A DNA stretch of 64,000 nucleotides from an uncultured Muribaculaceae bacterium (GCA_944321705.1 CALUMG010000002.1:174488-238487); one strand, 5' to 3'; positions 8,551 through 17,835 are shown, numbered from the stretch's first letter. Notes: generated from the sequence alone by a model not told the origin. Numbers and translations are program-made.

Positions 8551-10158
8551 TTATTTATCGATCTCATTTGTTTCCCCGGCCGACTTATTGCTTACTTGCC
8601 TGCTTATGCCGAAACATTCTTTCACAGCTGCTCTTATCGACGCTGCATCGCGACCATCCTCCTTCAATATCGTCAAAACAGCCTTTATGTAACTTTCCTT
8701 GCTTCCAAGCCCGCACAACGCGCCTACATTGCTATTATTAAGCATCGTCTTATCGTTGAAAACCTTCAAAATGGCAGCATAATCATTATTTGATTCATAA
8801 GCGTGAAATTGCCTGCACAATTCATCATATATGCCACGAGGATTTATCTCGTTCACAAGGTCATACATGTGCTCCTCCAATGCTCCTATGTTTTGGAATT
8901 TACGGTCAATGCGCATTTCCACGTTCCGTTTCACCCGATGGCGCACATGCAACAGCGCTTGTTGCTTCAATTCCGACCTGAACATGTTTATCACTGCTCG
9001 TTTCACTTTTGAAAACACGCGATTTTCATCCCGATGGAAGTGCCTTGCCACGGCTCTTACGACGCCTTCAAGCATCAATATGTTCTCTATTTCAGCGACA
9101 TCGGGCACAAAAATCTTCTTATCACGCAAATATTCCACCTCCTTATCGCTGCGACGATCCCTGTCAACTATGCCATGGCTGTCGAGATGATGGAACGCCT
9201 GCATGTCGTTAAATGAGCGAGTCACCTCTATGACTTTATTGCAACTGCCCAAAGGCTTCACAGTGTATTCGGTAAAGATCAACGGATACAGCTTGGAATC
9301 TATGCTATGCAAATCATCACCTTCCACAAAAAGCACGGGCTTGCGACTGCCAAGTATGTCATAATATATACCGTCGGGAAAGGTTGAATTGGAAACTATT
9401 TCATAATCCCACGCTTGATTGAATGCATCATAACTACGCACCCAAATGCACACGTTGTCTATTCGCGACGAAGCAAACTCTATGTCATGCGTATTGTATA
9501 TGAACGTGCAGTCGGGACGCATTTCCTCGATTACGTTCCACAACGCTTGCATTATGGAATGGTGTAAGAATGTCTCAGGAGCATCTACAAATATTACTGC
9601 TCCCGGCATTGCATACAAAACGGCTCCGATGTAATACAATACCGTCTTTTCTCCGTTCGACAGCATCAACGAGCTATAAGGCTTGTCATCATTTTCCGAC
9701 GTGAACAATATCTTGCCGCCAAATCGCAAAATACGGTTTTGAGGGAACACTTCTTCCCATCTTCGTGCAACATCATCGAGTTTGGTAGCCGGCATACCCG
9801 TTTTTTCTCCACTCAACAATTTTGCCTTATAGGCAAGCATGTCGACAAACTCATCATGCAATAGCAAAAACAGTAACCTGTCAAACTCGCTGCTTGCGTC
9901 ACCTTTGATTATGTGTGAAGACGAAGCCCGTTCCTCATAAAGCATGTCTATGGAACCTTCCAGCTTGCTTCTTACACCTTCCGAGAACAATGCCTTCAAC
10001 GCCGATAATGTAAAGGCTTTGTGAGGAAACGAATTTATCAAACTTGCCGTGAAACGTGTCTTTCCTGCTCCATTGGCACCTATGACTGTTATCTGCCGCG
10101 CTCCACTCAGCACTTCGGGTTTGGCTCCATCTATTCGTTTGGGAAGGATGATATTCAT
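8551..10158 (-). CDS. AAA ATPase fused to DUF4435 TOPRIM domain, PARIS-like
   Basis: A 535-residue fusion. The N-terminal half is an ABC-like AAA ATPase: Walker A GANGAGKT (27-34), signature-like LSNGEKT (about 167-173), Walker B VIFVDAPE (about 189-196) and NTHD. The C-terminal half is a DUF4435 TOPRIM-like domain with the acidic motifs LFVEGDD (about 276-282) and DRDRRSD (about 331-337). The same two modules make up PARIS anti-phage systems (AriA ATPase, AriB DUF4435 nuclease), of which fused versions are known; OLD-type nucleases are a more distant comparison. An upstream TTG at 10197 would add 13 residues; the ATG at 10158 is preferred. Whether it is a defence gene or a conserved Bacteroidales repair gene cannot be settled here. 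Confidence 0.85.
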   Translation of the reverse strand: MNIILPKRIDGAKPEVLSGARQITVIGANGAGKTRFTASLINSFPHKAFTLSALKALFSEGVRSKLEGSIDMLYEERASSSHIIKGDASSEFDRLLFLLLHDEFVDMLAYKAKLLSGEKTGMPATKLDDVARRWEEVFPQNRILRFGGKILFTSENDDKPYSSLMLSNGEKTVLYYIGAVLYAMPGAVIFVDAPETFLHHSIMQALWNVIEEMRPDCTFIYNTHDIEFASSRIDNVCIWVRSYDAFNQAWDYEIVSNSTFPDGIYYDILGSRKPVLFVEGDDLHSIDSKLYPLIFTEYTVKPLGSCNKVIEVTRSFNDMQAFHHLDSHGIVDRDRRSDKEVEYLRDKKIFVPDVAEIENILMLEGVVRAVARHFHRDENRVFSKVKRAVINMFRSELKQQALLHVRHRVKRNVEMRIDRKFQNIGALEEHMYDLVNEINPRGIYDELCRQFHAYESNNDYAAILKVFNDKTMLNNSNVGALCGLGSKESYIKAVLTILKEDGRDAASIRAAVKECFGISRQVSNKSAGETNEIDK

Positions 10159-10285
10159 AATTTGCGGTTTTTTCAATTGAAACAAGGCTTTAGGCAAAAT
10201 CTGCCGCTACCGTAAAATTAATGAAAAAACAACAAGCAGCCAACTATTTTCCTTTTTTTAAAACCTATTCCGACAATTACTCCAA

Positions 10286-10294
10286 GGGGGGGGG
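10286..10294. repeat. G9 homopolymer just after hisB
   Basis: Nine consecutive G on the + strand, 5 bases past the hisB stop. It is non-coding. Such runs are slippage-prone in replication and sequencing. A GGAGCA/TGCTCC stem overlaps the hisB stop beside it, but no T-run follows. Confidence 0.8.
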
Positions 10295-10298
10295 AGCA

Positions 10299-11459
10299 CT
10301 ACAATGCTCCTTTGGTCGATGGCAGCTCATATCGGAACACATCACGCCTGATAGCTGACTTTATGGCATGGGCAAATGCCTTGAATATGCTTTCAATCTT
10401 GTGATGCTCATTATTTCCGCAAGCCGATATGTTCAAATTCATGCGTGCCTCATCGCTCAAGCTTTTAAAAAAGTGAAAAAACATTTCTGTCGGCATGTCG
10501 CCTATCTTCTCCCTTTTGAATTCCACATCCCACACGAGCCAGCTGCGGCCTCCAAAATCAAGAGCCAGCGTGCACAGACAATCATCCATTGGCAATACAA
10601 ATCCGTAACGTTCCATTCCTCGTTTGTCGCCTATCGCCCGGCGCAACACATCGCCTATCACAATCGCCGTGTCTTCAATCGTGTGGTGACTGTCGACATT
10701 CAAGTCCCCCGACACTTTAACACGCATGTCCATGCCCGAATGCCTGGCCAATTGTTCCAACATGTGATCGAAGAAGCCTACTCCGGTGTTTATCTCGGTA
10801 ATACCATGCCCGTCAATATCAATGCTCACCTCCACATCAGTCTCATTCGTCTTGCGCCTTGCGCTTGCCCTACGAATCCCGCCACGCAAGAAATCGGCAA
10901 TGCGAGCCCAGTCGTCAGTAACAAGCGCGACACATTCCTCAAGCCCGTTTTTTTGCACCTCATCCCATCCACTGCCTGCCGGTGCGAAGTATATTGCTTT
11001 CGCTCCAAGATTTCGTGCAAGTTGCACATCTGTTACCCTGTCGCCTATCACATAAGACGAAGCAAGATCGCGACTGCCATCCATGTATTTTCCAAGCAAT
11101 GCCGTTCCGGGTTTTCGTGTCGGCTTGTTTTCATGAGGGAATGAAGTATCAATTATTATGTCATCAAAATGGATTCCTTCACCTTCAAGCGTTTTCAACA
11201 ACAGGTTGTGCGATGGCAAGAAATCTTCCATTGGGAAAGAATCAGTTCCAAGCCCATCCTGATTAGTTACCATCACCAATTCAAAGTCCAGCTTTTCAGC
11301 AATAAAGCCAAGATTGCGAATCACTCCGGGAATAAATGCAAATTTATCAAGAGAATCAAGCTGGTAATCAACAGGCGGCTCTTCTACAAGTGTTCCGTCC
11401 CTGTCTATGAACAACACCGCGCGCGATGCCGGCATATTGTCAGTAATACAAGTTTTCAT
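10299..11459 (-). CDS. hisB: Bifunctional histidinol-phosphatase / imidazoleglycerol-phosphate dehydratase
   Basis: A 386-residue fusion covering two steps of histidine synthesis. The N-terminal HAD phosphatase (about 1-170) has the nucleophile motif DRDGT (about 19-23). After a linker of about 30 residues, the dehydratase (about 195-386) shows the metal-binding His clusters [23 protein letters not shown] and NNEHHKIES. It is slightly longer than E. coli HisB (355). Its start overlaps the hisC stop by 20 bases, consistent with translational coupling. It is the last gene of the his operon. Confidence 0.96.
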   Translation of the reverse strand: MKTCITDNMPASRAVLFIDRDGTLVEEPPVDYQLDSLDKFAFIPGVIRNLGFIAEKLDFELVMVTNQDGLGTDSFPMEDFLPSHNLLLKTLEGEGIHFDDIIIDTSFPHENKPTRKPGTALLGKYMDGSRDLASSYVIGDRVTDVQLARNLGAKAIYFAPAGSGWDEVQKNGLEECVALVTDDWARIADFLRGGIRRASARRKTNETDVEVSIDIDGHGITEINTGVGFFDHMLEQLARHSGMDMRVKVSGDLNVDSHHTIEDTAIVIGDVLRRAIGDKRGMERYGFVLPMDDCLCTLALDFGGRSWLVWDVEFKREKIGDMPTEMFFHFFKSLSDEARMNLNISACGNNEHHKIESIFKAFAHAIKSAIRRDVFRYELPSTKGAL

Positions 11460-12483
11460 ATTTTTTCAATCCATTAATGAGCATATCATTCTCTTCCTCT
11501 GTTCCTACGGTGAAACGCAAACAACCTTCACAGTCTGTAACCCGGTTGCGATTGCGCACCACTATGCCCTCGCCAAGCAGATATTTATACATCCTGTCGG
11601 CATCATCAACTCGCACAAGTAAAAAATTAGCATCCGACGGAAATACTTTTTCTACGCATTTCAATTTAGCCAATTCATTTGACAAAGATTTGCGGTTCCC
11701 GACAAGCAACTCCGCATCGCTCCTTATTTGGCCATCCTTTGACAGCAACGACAAGGCATATTGCTGCGTCAACATGTTTATATTATACGGATACTTGACC
11801 TTGTTATACAAATCAACTATTTCCTTGCTTGCAAAAGCCATTCCCAATCGTACCGACGCGCTTGCCATTGCCTTGGAAAATGTTTGCAAAACTATCAAAT
11901 TTGGCAATCGGTCAAGGAATTCAAGCATTGATCCTTTATCCGAAAAATCCACATACGCCTCATCAATTATCACAATTCCTTCAAAACGATGACACAAGTC
12001 GGAGAGTTTTTCTCGGTCAAAAGCATTCCCGGTGGGATTGTTCGGAGAACAAATCCAAATGACTTTAGTATTGTCATCGACAGCTGCGAGCAAACGACTG
12101 AAATCTGGCTTGAAATGCTCGTCAAGCATTACCGGTCGATATTCAACATCATTAATGTCGGCACACACCTTGTACATTCCATAAGTGGGGGCAATGGCCA
12201 CCACATTATCTTTTCGCGGCTCACAGAAAACACGAAATGCCAAGTCTATGCACTCGTCGCTTCCGACTCCGAGAAATATGTTCTCTACGTCTACTCCTTT
12301 CAATTCCGAGATGCGCATTTTCAATTCTCGTTGCAAAGGATCGGGATAACGGTTGTAGGGATTATTAAACGGACTTTCATTTGCATCAAGATATATGGAT
12401 GCATAGCCTTCAAATTCACCGCGAGCCGAGCTGTAAGGCTCCAAGGCGAGAATGTTTTTTCTGACGATACGATTCAATTCCAT
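11440..12483 (-). CDS. hisC: Histidinol-phosphate aminotransferase
   Basis: A PLP-dependent class I/II aminotransferase of 347 residues for histidine synthesis. Features: YSSAR near the N terminus, FLDANE-like [17 protein letters not shown], the PLP Lys in [16 protein letters not shown], and a C-terminal R-T-V-type RFTVGT. The ATG at 12483 ([10 protein letters not shown]) matches the usual N-terminal length of Bacteroidetes HisC and leaves 4 bases after the hisD stop. An ATG at 12501 and a TTG at 12546 are in frame but would overlap hisD. Confidence 0.95.
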   Translation of the reverse strand: MELNRIVRKNILALEPYSSARGEFEGYASIYLDANESPFNNPYNRYPDPLQRELKMRISELKGVDVENIFLGVGSDECIDLAFRVFCEPRKDNVVAIAPTYGMYKVCADINDVEYRPVMLDEHFKPDFSRLLAAVDDNTKVIWICSPNNPTGNAFDREKLSDLCHRFEGIVIIDEAYVDFSDKGSMLEFLDRLPNLIVLQTFSKAMASASVRLGMAFASKEIVDLYNKVKYPYNINMLTQQYALSLLSKDGQIRSDAELLVGNRKSLSNELAKLKCVEKVFPSDANFLLVRVDDADRMYKYLLGEGIVVRNRNRVTDCEGCLRFTVGTEEENDMLINGLKKYENLYY

Positions 12484-12487
12484 GACC

Positions 12488-13786
12488 TCACAATGTTTCA
12501 TTGATCTTATTTTCAATTCTGACTTCCACTGCAAGTTTGTGAGCAATCAAACCTTCCCTTTCAGCCATTTCCATGACTGTAGACGCAATGGACTTAAGCC
12601 CGTCTTGAGTCAATTCCTGAAAAGTGATTTTCTTGACAAAACTGTCTATATTGACTCCGCTCAAAGATTTGGCATGGCCTCCGGTGGGCAATGTATGATT
12701 TGTTCCCGAAGCATAATCACCTACACTTTCAGGTGAATATGGTCCTATAAATACAGAACCTGCATTCTTGACTTTTTTTGCCAAGCTCCACGGTTCTGTA
12801 CAATTAATGATAAGATGCTCCGGGGCATATTCATTGGCAAAATCCATCATTTCTTCACTGTTATGCAATAATATTACATGACTCTTGGAAAGAGACTGCA
12901 TGGCAAGTTCTTTTTTGGGGATTAAATCAATATAACGTTCTATTATTACAGTAAGCATGTCGGCAAGGCATTCATCATCGGTCAGCAATATCGACTGGCT
13001 GTCAACTCCATGCTCGGCCTGCGACAAGAAGTCGGCTGCAACCGATTGGGGCGAAGCCGAGGAATCGGCCAATACCATCACTTCCGACGGACCTGCAGGA
13101 AGATCTATGGCCACTCCGCACATGCCCACTTGCTGCTTCGCTTCTGTCACATATCTGTTGCCGGGACCAAATATCTTATTTACGCGCTTTATGCTTTCGG
13201 TGCCGAAAGCCATTGCTGCCACGGCCTGGGCTCCGCCAACCTTGTAAATTTCATTTACACCGGCCATGTGTGCCGCACACAATATTGCCGCATCCACCTT
13301 GCCATCCTTTCCCGGCGGTGTGCATAACACAATCTCTTCACACCCGGCAATGACTGCCGGCACGGCAAGCATTAACACAGTTGAAAACAACGGTGCATTG
13401 CCTCCGGGCGCATATATGCCGACTCTCGAAATAGGCACTGCCTTCTGCCGACATGTAACTCCCGGCATTGTCTCTACGACCACTTCATCGGGCATCTGTG
13501 CTTTATGGAATTTTGCTATATTGCTTATTGCAAGTTCCATGGACGATTTCAATGAAGCCGGTACAGCCCTGCAAGCCTCTTCTATCTCTTTTTCTCCTAC
13601 TTTCAACGAATCAAGGCAACAACGATCAAAACGTTCGGAATATTCCAGCAAGGCTTCGTCACCACGCCTTTTCACATCTTCTATTATGCTCCTTACATTA
13701 TCCCTCACCATGTCATTGACTGTTGCAGCTCGGCGCATCAAGTCATTCCATTCGCTCCTGCCGGGATATTTCACTACATTTACCAT
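12488..13786 (-). CDS. hisD: Histidinol dehydrogenase
   Basis: A 432-residue Zn- and NAD-dependent enzyme catalysing the last two oxidations from histidinol to histidine. Conserved segments: PGRSEWNDL, PISRVGIYAPGG, KVGGAQAVAAMAFGTESI, FGPGNRYVTEAK, DLPAGPSEVMVLAD, AEHGVDSQS with likely Zn ligands, and the C-terminal YASGTNHTLPTGG. Full length and undamaged. It sits 13 bases after hisG in the operon. Confidence 0.97.
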   Translation of the reverse strand: MVNVVKYPGRSEWNDLMRRAATVNDMVRDNVRSIIEDVKRRGDEALLEYSERFDRCCLDSLKVGEKEIEEACRAVPASLKSSMELAISNIAKFHKAQMPDEVVVETMPGVTCRQKAVPISRVGIYAPGGNAPLFSTVLMLAVPAVIAGCEEIVLCTPPGKDGKVDAAILCAAHMAGVNEIYKVGGAQAVAAMAFGTESIKRVNKIFGPGNRYVTEAKQQVGMCGVAIDLPAGPSEVMVLADSSASPQSVAADFLSQAEHGVDSQSILLTDDECLADMLTVIIERYIDLIPKKELAMQSLSKSHVILLHNSEEMMDFANEYAPEHLIINCTEPWSLAKKVKNAGSVFIGPYSPESVGDYASGTNHTLPTGGHAKSLSGVNIDSFVKKITFQELTQDGLKSIASTVMEMAEREGLIAHKLAVEVRIENKINETL

Positions 13787-13799
13787 GACGATATCGCTT

Positions 13800-14666
13800 T
13801 TAAAGTACCATTTTCATAATATCAAGAACAAGTATTCCTTCGGCTCCTGCATCTTTCAAATTGCCTACGATGTCCCAAAAACAAGTTTCATCTATCACAG
13901 TATGAACCGAGCACCAACCCGGCTCGGCAAGCGGAAGCACCGTGGGGCTTTTTATGCCGGGCAAAATAGCTAAAACATCCTCCAACTTTGATTCGGGGAC
14001 ATTCATCAACATGTATTTTTTGTTTTCGGCAGCTTTGACAGTCGACATCCTGAAAATAAGTTGATTCAGAATCTGACGCTTCTTTTCGTCCGACACGCCA
14101 TGCTTGTTCCCTATCAAAACAGCCTCCGACTTCATGACCGTTTCAACTTCAACAAGATTGTTGCTGACAAGAGTACTGCCCGATGAAACAATGTCGAATA
14201 TTGCATCGGCCAACCCTATACCCGGTGCAATCTCCACCGATCCGCTTATCACATGAATATCGGCATCAAGGCTGTTGGTTTTCAAGAATTTTTTCAAAAT
14301 CTCAGGATATGATGTAGCTATCTTTTTCCCGTTAAACCACTCCACTCCTTTATATTCAATCTCCTTAGGTACCGCAAGCGACAACCGACATTTACTAAAT
14401 CCCAAATATTGCAGGACATTCACTTCACTCTGTTTCTCTTCAACTTCATTCAATCCCACTATACCTACATCGGCAGTACCCATAGCGACCGAATCGGGAA
14501 TATCGTCATCACGCAAATAAAGCAATTCTACAGGAAAATTACGCGACTGCACAAGCAACGTGCGCTTGACAGGCTCAAATTTTATTCCGGCCTTGCCAAA
14601 TAATTCCATCGTTTCATCATAAAGCCGCCCCTTCGACTGCACGGCTATTCTCAATACACTTTCCAT
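13800..14666 (-). CDS. hisG: ATP phosphoribosyltransferase, long form
   Basis: A 288-residue enzyme for the committed step of histidine synthesis. The catalytic bilobal domain (about 1-210) includes LRIAVQSKGRL, LRDDDIPDSVAMGTADVGI and the PRPP-binding VSSGSTLVSNNL. The remaining about 75 residues are the regulatory ACT-like domain of long HisG, which needs no HisZ and is inhibited by histidine. It is the first structural gene, 179 bases after the stop of the his leader peptide. Confidence 0.97.
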   Translation of the reverse strand: MESVLRIAVQSKGRLYDETMELFGKAGIKFEPVKRTLLVQSRNFPVELLYLRDDDIPDSVAMGTADVGIVGLNEVEEKQSEVNVLQYLGFSKCRLSLAVPKEIEYKGVEWFNGKKIATSYPEILKKFLKTNSLDADIHVISGSVEIAPGIGLADAIFDIVSSGSTLVSNNLVEVETVMKSEAVLIGNKHGVSDEKKRQILNQLIFRMSTVKAAENKKYMLMNVPESKLEDVLAILPGIKSPTVLPLAEPGWCSVHTVIDETCFWDIVGNLKDAGAEGILVLDIMKMVL

Positions 14667-14771
14667 ACCTTGTTACTTCTTCGCTTGTCAAAACCATTAT
14701 TCAGAACATGAATCGTTCAATCCGGATAATAATTTTGTTAGAGTTTATCTTCTTTTTTACATATGTTTGAC

Positions 14772-14811
14772 AAAAAAGCCGGCCCACCATTTTTCGTAAC
14801 GGTAGGCCGGC
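14772..14811 (-). terminator. his operon attenuator (intrinsic terminator between leader peptide and hisG)
   Basis: On the minus strand GCCGGCCTACC (14811-14801) pairs with GGTGGGCCGGC (14788-14778), one wobble, followed by TTTTTT. It lies 33 bases after the leader peptide stop and 105 bases before hisG, where an attenuator belongs. TCGGC at 14862-14858, inside the leader frame, can pair with the 5' arm and may form part of an antiterminator (inference). Confidence 0.85.
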
Positions 14812-14844
14812 TATATATCTCATTATCGCCATGCATTTGTTCTG

Positions 14845-14946
14845 TCATCTTGCACATGCCGACGCAATGTCATGCCCCCCGCTACTCTTTTCTCGCAGCA
14901 GATGATGCAAATGATGATTCAAACAATATGTTGCAATAATATTCAT
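14845..14946 (-). CDS. hisL: his leader peptide
   Basis: A 33-codon frame, too short for usual gene finders, beginning about 12-15 bases after the predicted transcription start. It encodes MNIIATYCLNHHLHHLLREK and 13 more residues, ending in TGA at 14845. The clustered His codons (HHLHH, codons 11-15, plus His25) and the terminator behind it match classic his attenuation: when charged tRNA-His is scarce the ribosome stalls at the His codons and the terminator does not form. The symbol follows E. coli usage; the peptide itself is not homologous in sequence. Confidence 0.85.
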   Translation of the reverse strand: MNIIATYCLNHHLHHLLREKSSGGHDIASACAR

Positions 14947-14964
14947 TTTCGTTATCAATTTTCA

Positions 14965-14995
14965 CAAAGGTATATTAAATATTGATATTTGCAAA
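14965..14995 (-). promoter_or_regulatory. Promoter of the his operon
   Basis: On the minus strand TTTG (14995-14992), 19 bases, TACCTTTG (14972-14965): an exact match to the Bacteroidetes consensus. Transcription should start near 14958, about 12 bases before the leader ATG. It lies inside the 47 bases downstream of the preceding gene's stop. Confidence 0.85.
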
Positions 14996-15019
14996 ACAAA
15001 CTTTCATTAAATTTGAAAA

Positions 15020-15793
15020 TTAGTTACTAAATGACAATATCGTGCAATAATCCGCCCCTTCAAGTACATATTCAAGCGATACATACCCTCGTCCTGAACC
15101 TCCGTACCAAACAACTTCATATCCTGCACCCCTGCGCACTTGACTCACAGGAGGTCCGTATGTCGAACACAACCTGCGATAAAGGCTTCCGTAACGGCTT
15201 GAATTGTCATAAGAAGACAAGTACACATATTGTGCGCTTGCAAGTCTGCCGGCTGCATCGCAATACAAAGTGGCATAAGGCCAATTATATCCAAGTTCTA
15301 TAACATCGGCTACATAAATCACATTGTCTGCATAGCCGTCAACAATGTAATTATTTCCTTCAAGATAATTCAATACAGAATTAAACAATGTGCCAAAAGC
15401 TATGCCAAATACCGAACTAATAGCAGGAGCCGGCATATATGGCCTGTATCCGCGTGGAGGAGCCGGACGCGGCGGTACGGGACGTGGTGGCCGATGATGT
15501 ACCCCGGGACGTGGAGGCCGAGACGGATGGTTGGGATGTGGCGGTCGGGCCGGACGAGACGGTCCGGGATGCCTGTCGGGTTTTCTTGGCGGTGCAGGTC
15601 TCTCGTTACCGGGTCGATGCTGTGGCTTGTTTCCATGTGGCGGACGATTTCCTCCATTAGGACGATTTCCTTCAGGACGTTCTGTGCCGGGCTTTTTCCC
15701 GGGTCGATGACGCTGAGCCGACAACGGAGCCGGCACAACAAGAGCAACCAATAAAATCCACACCATTATAAAATTCAATAACGTCTTTTTCAT
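15020..15793 (-). CDS. Secreted protein with Pro/Arg/His-rich low-complexity region
   Basis: A 257-residue protein with a clear signal peptide (cleavage after PLSAQ, about residue 27). Residues about 28-120 are a low-complexity stretch of P, R, G and H (repeats such as RPPRP, HPNHPSRPP). It is strongly basic and probably disordered; it may bind cell-wall polymer or RNA, which is inference. A folded C-terminal domain of about 125 residues follows, rich in Tyr and Gly with three Cys. The low-complexity block is translated in frame throughout and the codons look normal. I do not recognise the family. Confidence 0.75.
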   Translation of the reverse strand: MKKTLLNFIMVWILLVALVVPAPLSAQRHRPGKKPGTERPEGNRPNGGNRPPHGNKPQHRPGNERPAPPRKPDRHPGPSRPARPPHPNHPSRPPRPGVHHRPPRPVPPRPAPPRGYRPYMPAPAISSVFGIAFGTLFNSVLNYLEGNNYIVDGYADNVIYVADVIELGYNWPYATLYCDAAGRLASAQYVYLSSYDNSSRYGSLYRRLCSTYGPPVSQVRRGAGYEVVWYGGSGRGYVSLEYVLEGADYCTILSFSN

Positions 15794-15992
15794 AATCCTA
15801 TCAAATAATCATTTATATTTTTTAGATATGCAATTTATGTAAAAGTTTAGAATTAGAGCAAAAAAATGGCGAATATATCGGTACAATTTGCGGCCAGTCA
15901 TTATTTCACACCAAATAGGTTCAATTTAAAGCCCAACAACATCAAAAAACATCCATATAATCCAAATATTGAGAATAGCCTGATCTTCACAC

Positions 15993-16023
15993 TTGAATTT
16001 AACAGTTTTATAAATTACTTTTG
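15993..16023 (+). promoter_or_regulatory. Promoter of the candidate small RNA
   Basis: TTG at 15993-15995, 20 bases, TACTTTTG at 16016-16023, an exact TAnnTTTG box. No gene follows on this strand before the terminator at 16087-16127, so it should drive the small RNA. Confidence 0.75.
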
Positions 16024-16029
16024 TACTTG

Positions 16030-16127
16030 TAAGGAAACATTATAAGAGTGCTATACAAAATGTGTGAATTTCCTTAAGTGGTTAGAAATCGACCTTGCTG
16101 TGAATCTAAAGCAAGGTCGATTTTTTT
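16030..16127 (+). ncRNA. Candidate intergenic small RNA (about 98 nt)
   Basis: Lies between convergent-free intergenic flanks: promoter just upstream, rho-independent terminator at its end. It has a first stem TAAGGAAA (16030-16037) pairing with TTTCCTTA (16069-16076) and a spacer. The final hairpin AAATCGACCTTGC / GCAAGGTCGATTT ends in T7. There is no credible reading frame inside. I do not recognise it as a named family. Confidence 0.65.
16087..16127 (+). terminator. Terminator of the small RNA
   Basis: AATCGACCTTGC pairs with GCAAGGTCGATT and is followed by TTTTTTT (16121-16127). Confidence 0.9.
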
Positions 16128-16149
16128 CCATAATGCCTTTGCATGTCAT

Positions 16150-16196
16150 AAAAAATATGGCTTCCATTCCGTCCTTATCGGGAATAGAAGCCATAT
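16150..16196 (-). terminator. Terminator of gdhA
   Basis: On the minus strand ATATGGCTTC (16196-16187) pairs with GAAGCCATAT (16164-16155), with a further ATTCC/GGAAT, followed by TTTTT. It begins 47 bases after the gdhA stop. Confidence 0.9.
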
Positions 16197-16242
16197 TAAG
16201 TTATATTCAAAGAGAAATTTTCTCGAAACAGTCTTAATGACT

Positions 16243-17577
16243 TTACAAGATACCTTGTGCCATCATAGCCTTGGCAACCTTCATGAATCCGGCCACATTG
16301 GCTCCACGCACATAATTTACATAACCGTCATCCTGCTTGCCATATTTCACGCACTGTTCATGTATGTTTGCCATGATGCCTTTCAATTTAGCATCAACTT
16401 CCTCGGCCGACCAAGTCAATTTTTGAGAATTTTGAGCCATTTCGAGTCCCGATACCGACACTCCTCCTGCATTGGCAGCCTTTCCCGGAGCATACAATAT
16501 TTTGGCTTTGATGAATTCATGAACAGCTTCCGGTGTAGAAGGCATGTTGGCACCTTCTGAAACGGCAAAGCATCCATTGGCAAGAAGTGCGCGAGCATCA
16601 TCTCCGTCCAATTCGTTCTGCGTAGCCGACGGCATTGCGATATCGCATTTTACACCCCAAGGACGTCCTCCGTCGAAATACTCGCATCCATATTCCTCGG
16701 CAAACTCCTTGATGCGTCCGCGATATACATTCTTCAATTGGAAAATATAATCAAGCTGTTCACGAGTAATACCTTCCGGAACATAAATCGTACCGTTAGA
16801 GTCACTCATAGTGACAACTTTTGCACCGAGTTGCAATAGCTTTTCGGCAGTATAAGTAGCCACATTTCCCGAACCCGAGATAGCGACCCTCTTTCCTGCA
16901 ATGTCGATGCCGCGAGTAGCAAGCATGTTGAGCAAGAAATACACGTTGCCATATCCTGTTGCTTCAGGGCGTATCAACGAGCCGCCAAATTCCATTCCCT
17001 TCCCGGTAAATGTACCTGTATTTTCACGAGCCATCTTCTTGTACATTCCATACATATAGCCCACTTCACGGCCACCCACGCCTATGTCTCCGGCAGGCAC
17101 GTCGGTATCAGGCCCTATGTGACGCCACAACTCGGCTATGTAAGCCTGGCAGAAGCGCATGACTTCCATGTCCGACTTGCCTTTCGGGTTGAAATCCGAG
17201 CCGCCTTTGCCGCCACCCATTGCCAATGTGGTCAAAGAGTTCTTGAATGTTTGCTCAAAAGCAAGGAATTTAAGAATAGATTGATTCACCGAAGCATGAA
17301 ATCTTATGCCACCTTTGTACGGGCCGATGGCATTGTTATGCTGCACTCGATAACCCATATTGTTCTGAATGCGGCCTTTGTCGTCAATCCATGTCACACG
17401 GAATGAAAAAATCCTATCGGGAATACACAAGCGTTCAATCAAATTATAACGTTCAAATTCAGGATGTTCATTATATACATCTTCAATTGTGGTCAACACT
17501 TCCTCTACAGCCTGCAAATATTCCGGCTCATTAGGGAAACGGCGTTTCAAATCATTTAGTACTTCGCTTGCTTTCAT
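16243..17577 (-). CDS. gdhA: Glutamate dehydrogenase, NADP-type
   Basis: A 444-residue hexameric-type enzyme converting 2-oxoglutarate and ammonia to glutamate in the cytosol, a main ammonia-assimilation route in Bacteroidales. The catalytic segment GGGKGGSDFNPKGKS carries the active Lys. PAGDIGVGGREVGYMYG and the Rossmann motif VAISGSGNVATYTAEKL follow; residues after the second strand favour NADP by family comparison. Full length. It has its own promoter and terminator. Confidence 0.97.
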   Translation of the reverse strand: MKASEVLNDLKRRFPNEPEYLQAVEEVLTTIEDVYNEHPEFERYNLIERLCIPDRIFSFRVTWIDDKGRIQNNMGYRVQHNNAIGPYKGGIRFHASVNQSILKFLAFEQTFKNSLTTLAMGGGKGGSDFNPKGKSDMEVMRFCQAYIAELWRHIGPDTDVPAGDIGVGGREVGYMYGMYKKMARENTGTFTGKGMEFGGSLIRPEATGYGNVYFLLNMLATRGIDIAGKRVAISGSGNVATYTAEKLLQLGAKVVTMSDSNGTIYVPEGITREQLDYIFQLKNVYRGRIKEFAEEYGCEYFDGGRPWGVKCDIAMPSATQNELDGDDARALLANGCFAVSEGANMPSTPEAVHEFIKAKILYAPGKAANAGGVSVSGLEMAQNSQKLTWSAEEVDAKLKGIMANIHEQCVKYGKQDDGYVNYVRGANVAGFMKVAKAMMAQGIL

Positions 17578-17619
17578 TGTTTTCTTATTTAATGAATGAA
17601 TCTGTTATGTTTGTGGCAG

Positions 17620-17649
17620 CAAAGATACAGATTATTTTTATAAAAACAA
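17620..17649 (-). promoter_or_regulatory. Promoter of gdhA
   Basis: On the minus strand TTG (17649-17647), 19 bases, TATCTTTG (17627-17620). The last box matches TAnnTTTG exactly. It lies 43 bases before the ATG. Confidence 0.75.
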
Positions 17650-17772
17650 TCACTTTTATATTATTTTGCCATAAAAAATTACATTTTGCATTCTTTTTGC
17701 GCAAAAATCAACCATTTTAATGTATAAATGAAATTCAAGCGGTTCATTGTTTACCGATTCTGCATGTTAAAA

Positions 17773-17811
17773 TAAAAAGCCATCGGTTCAATTTCATATC
17801 AAACCGATGGC
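17773..17811 (-). terminator. Terminator of the GH3/beta-lactamase operon
   Basis: On the minus strand GCCATCGGTT (17811-17802) pairs with AACCGATGGC (17788-17779), followed by TTTTTATT. It is 25 bases past the stop at 17836. Confidence 0.9.
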
Positions 17812-17835
17812 CATGAATTTATCATCTGCAATTGA

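Noticed and set aside
10368..11144. 258-codon frame antisense to hisB
   Set aside because: Opposite to a certain gene, no motifs or signal; a shadow of hisB codon bias.
15439..15660. Frames overlapping the low-complexity part of the Pro-rich gene
   Set aside because: GC-rich repeats open several frames; only the 257-residue frame has a signal peptide and folded tail.
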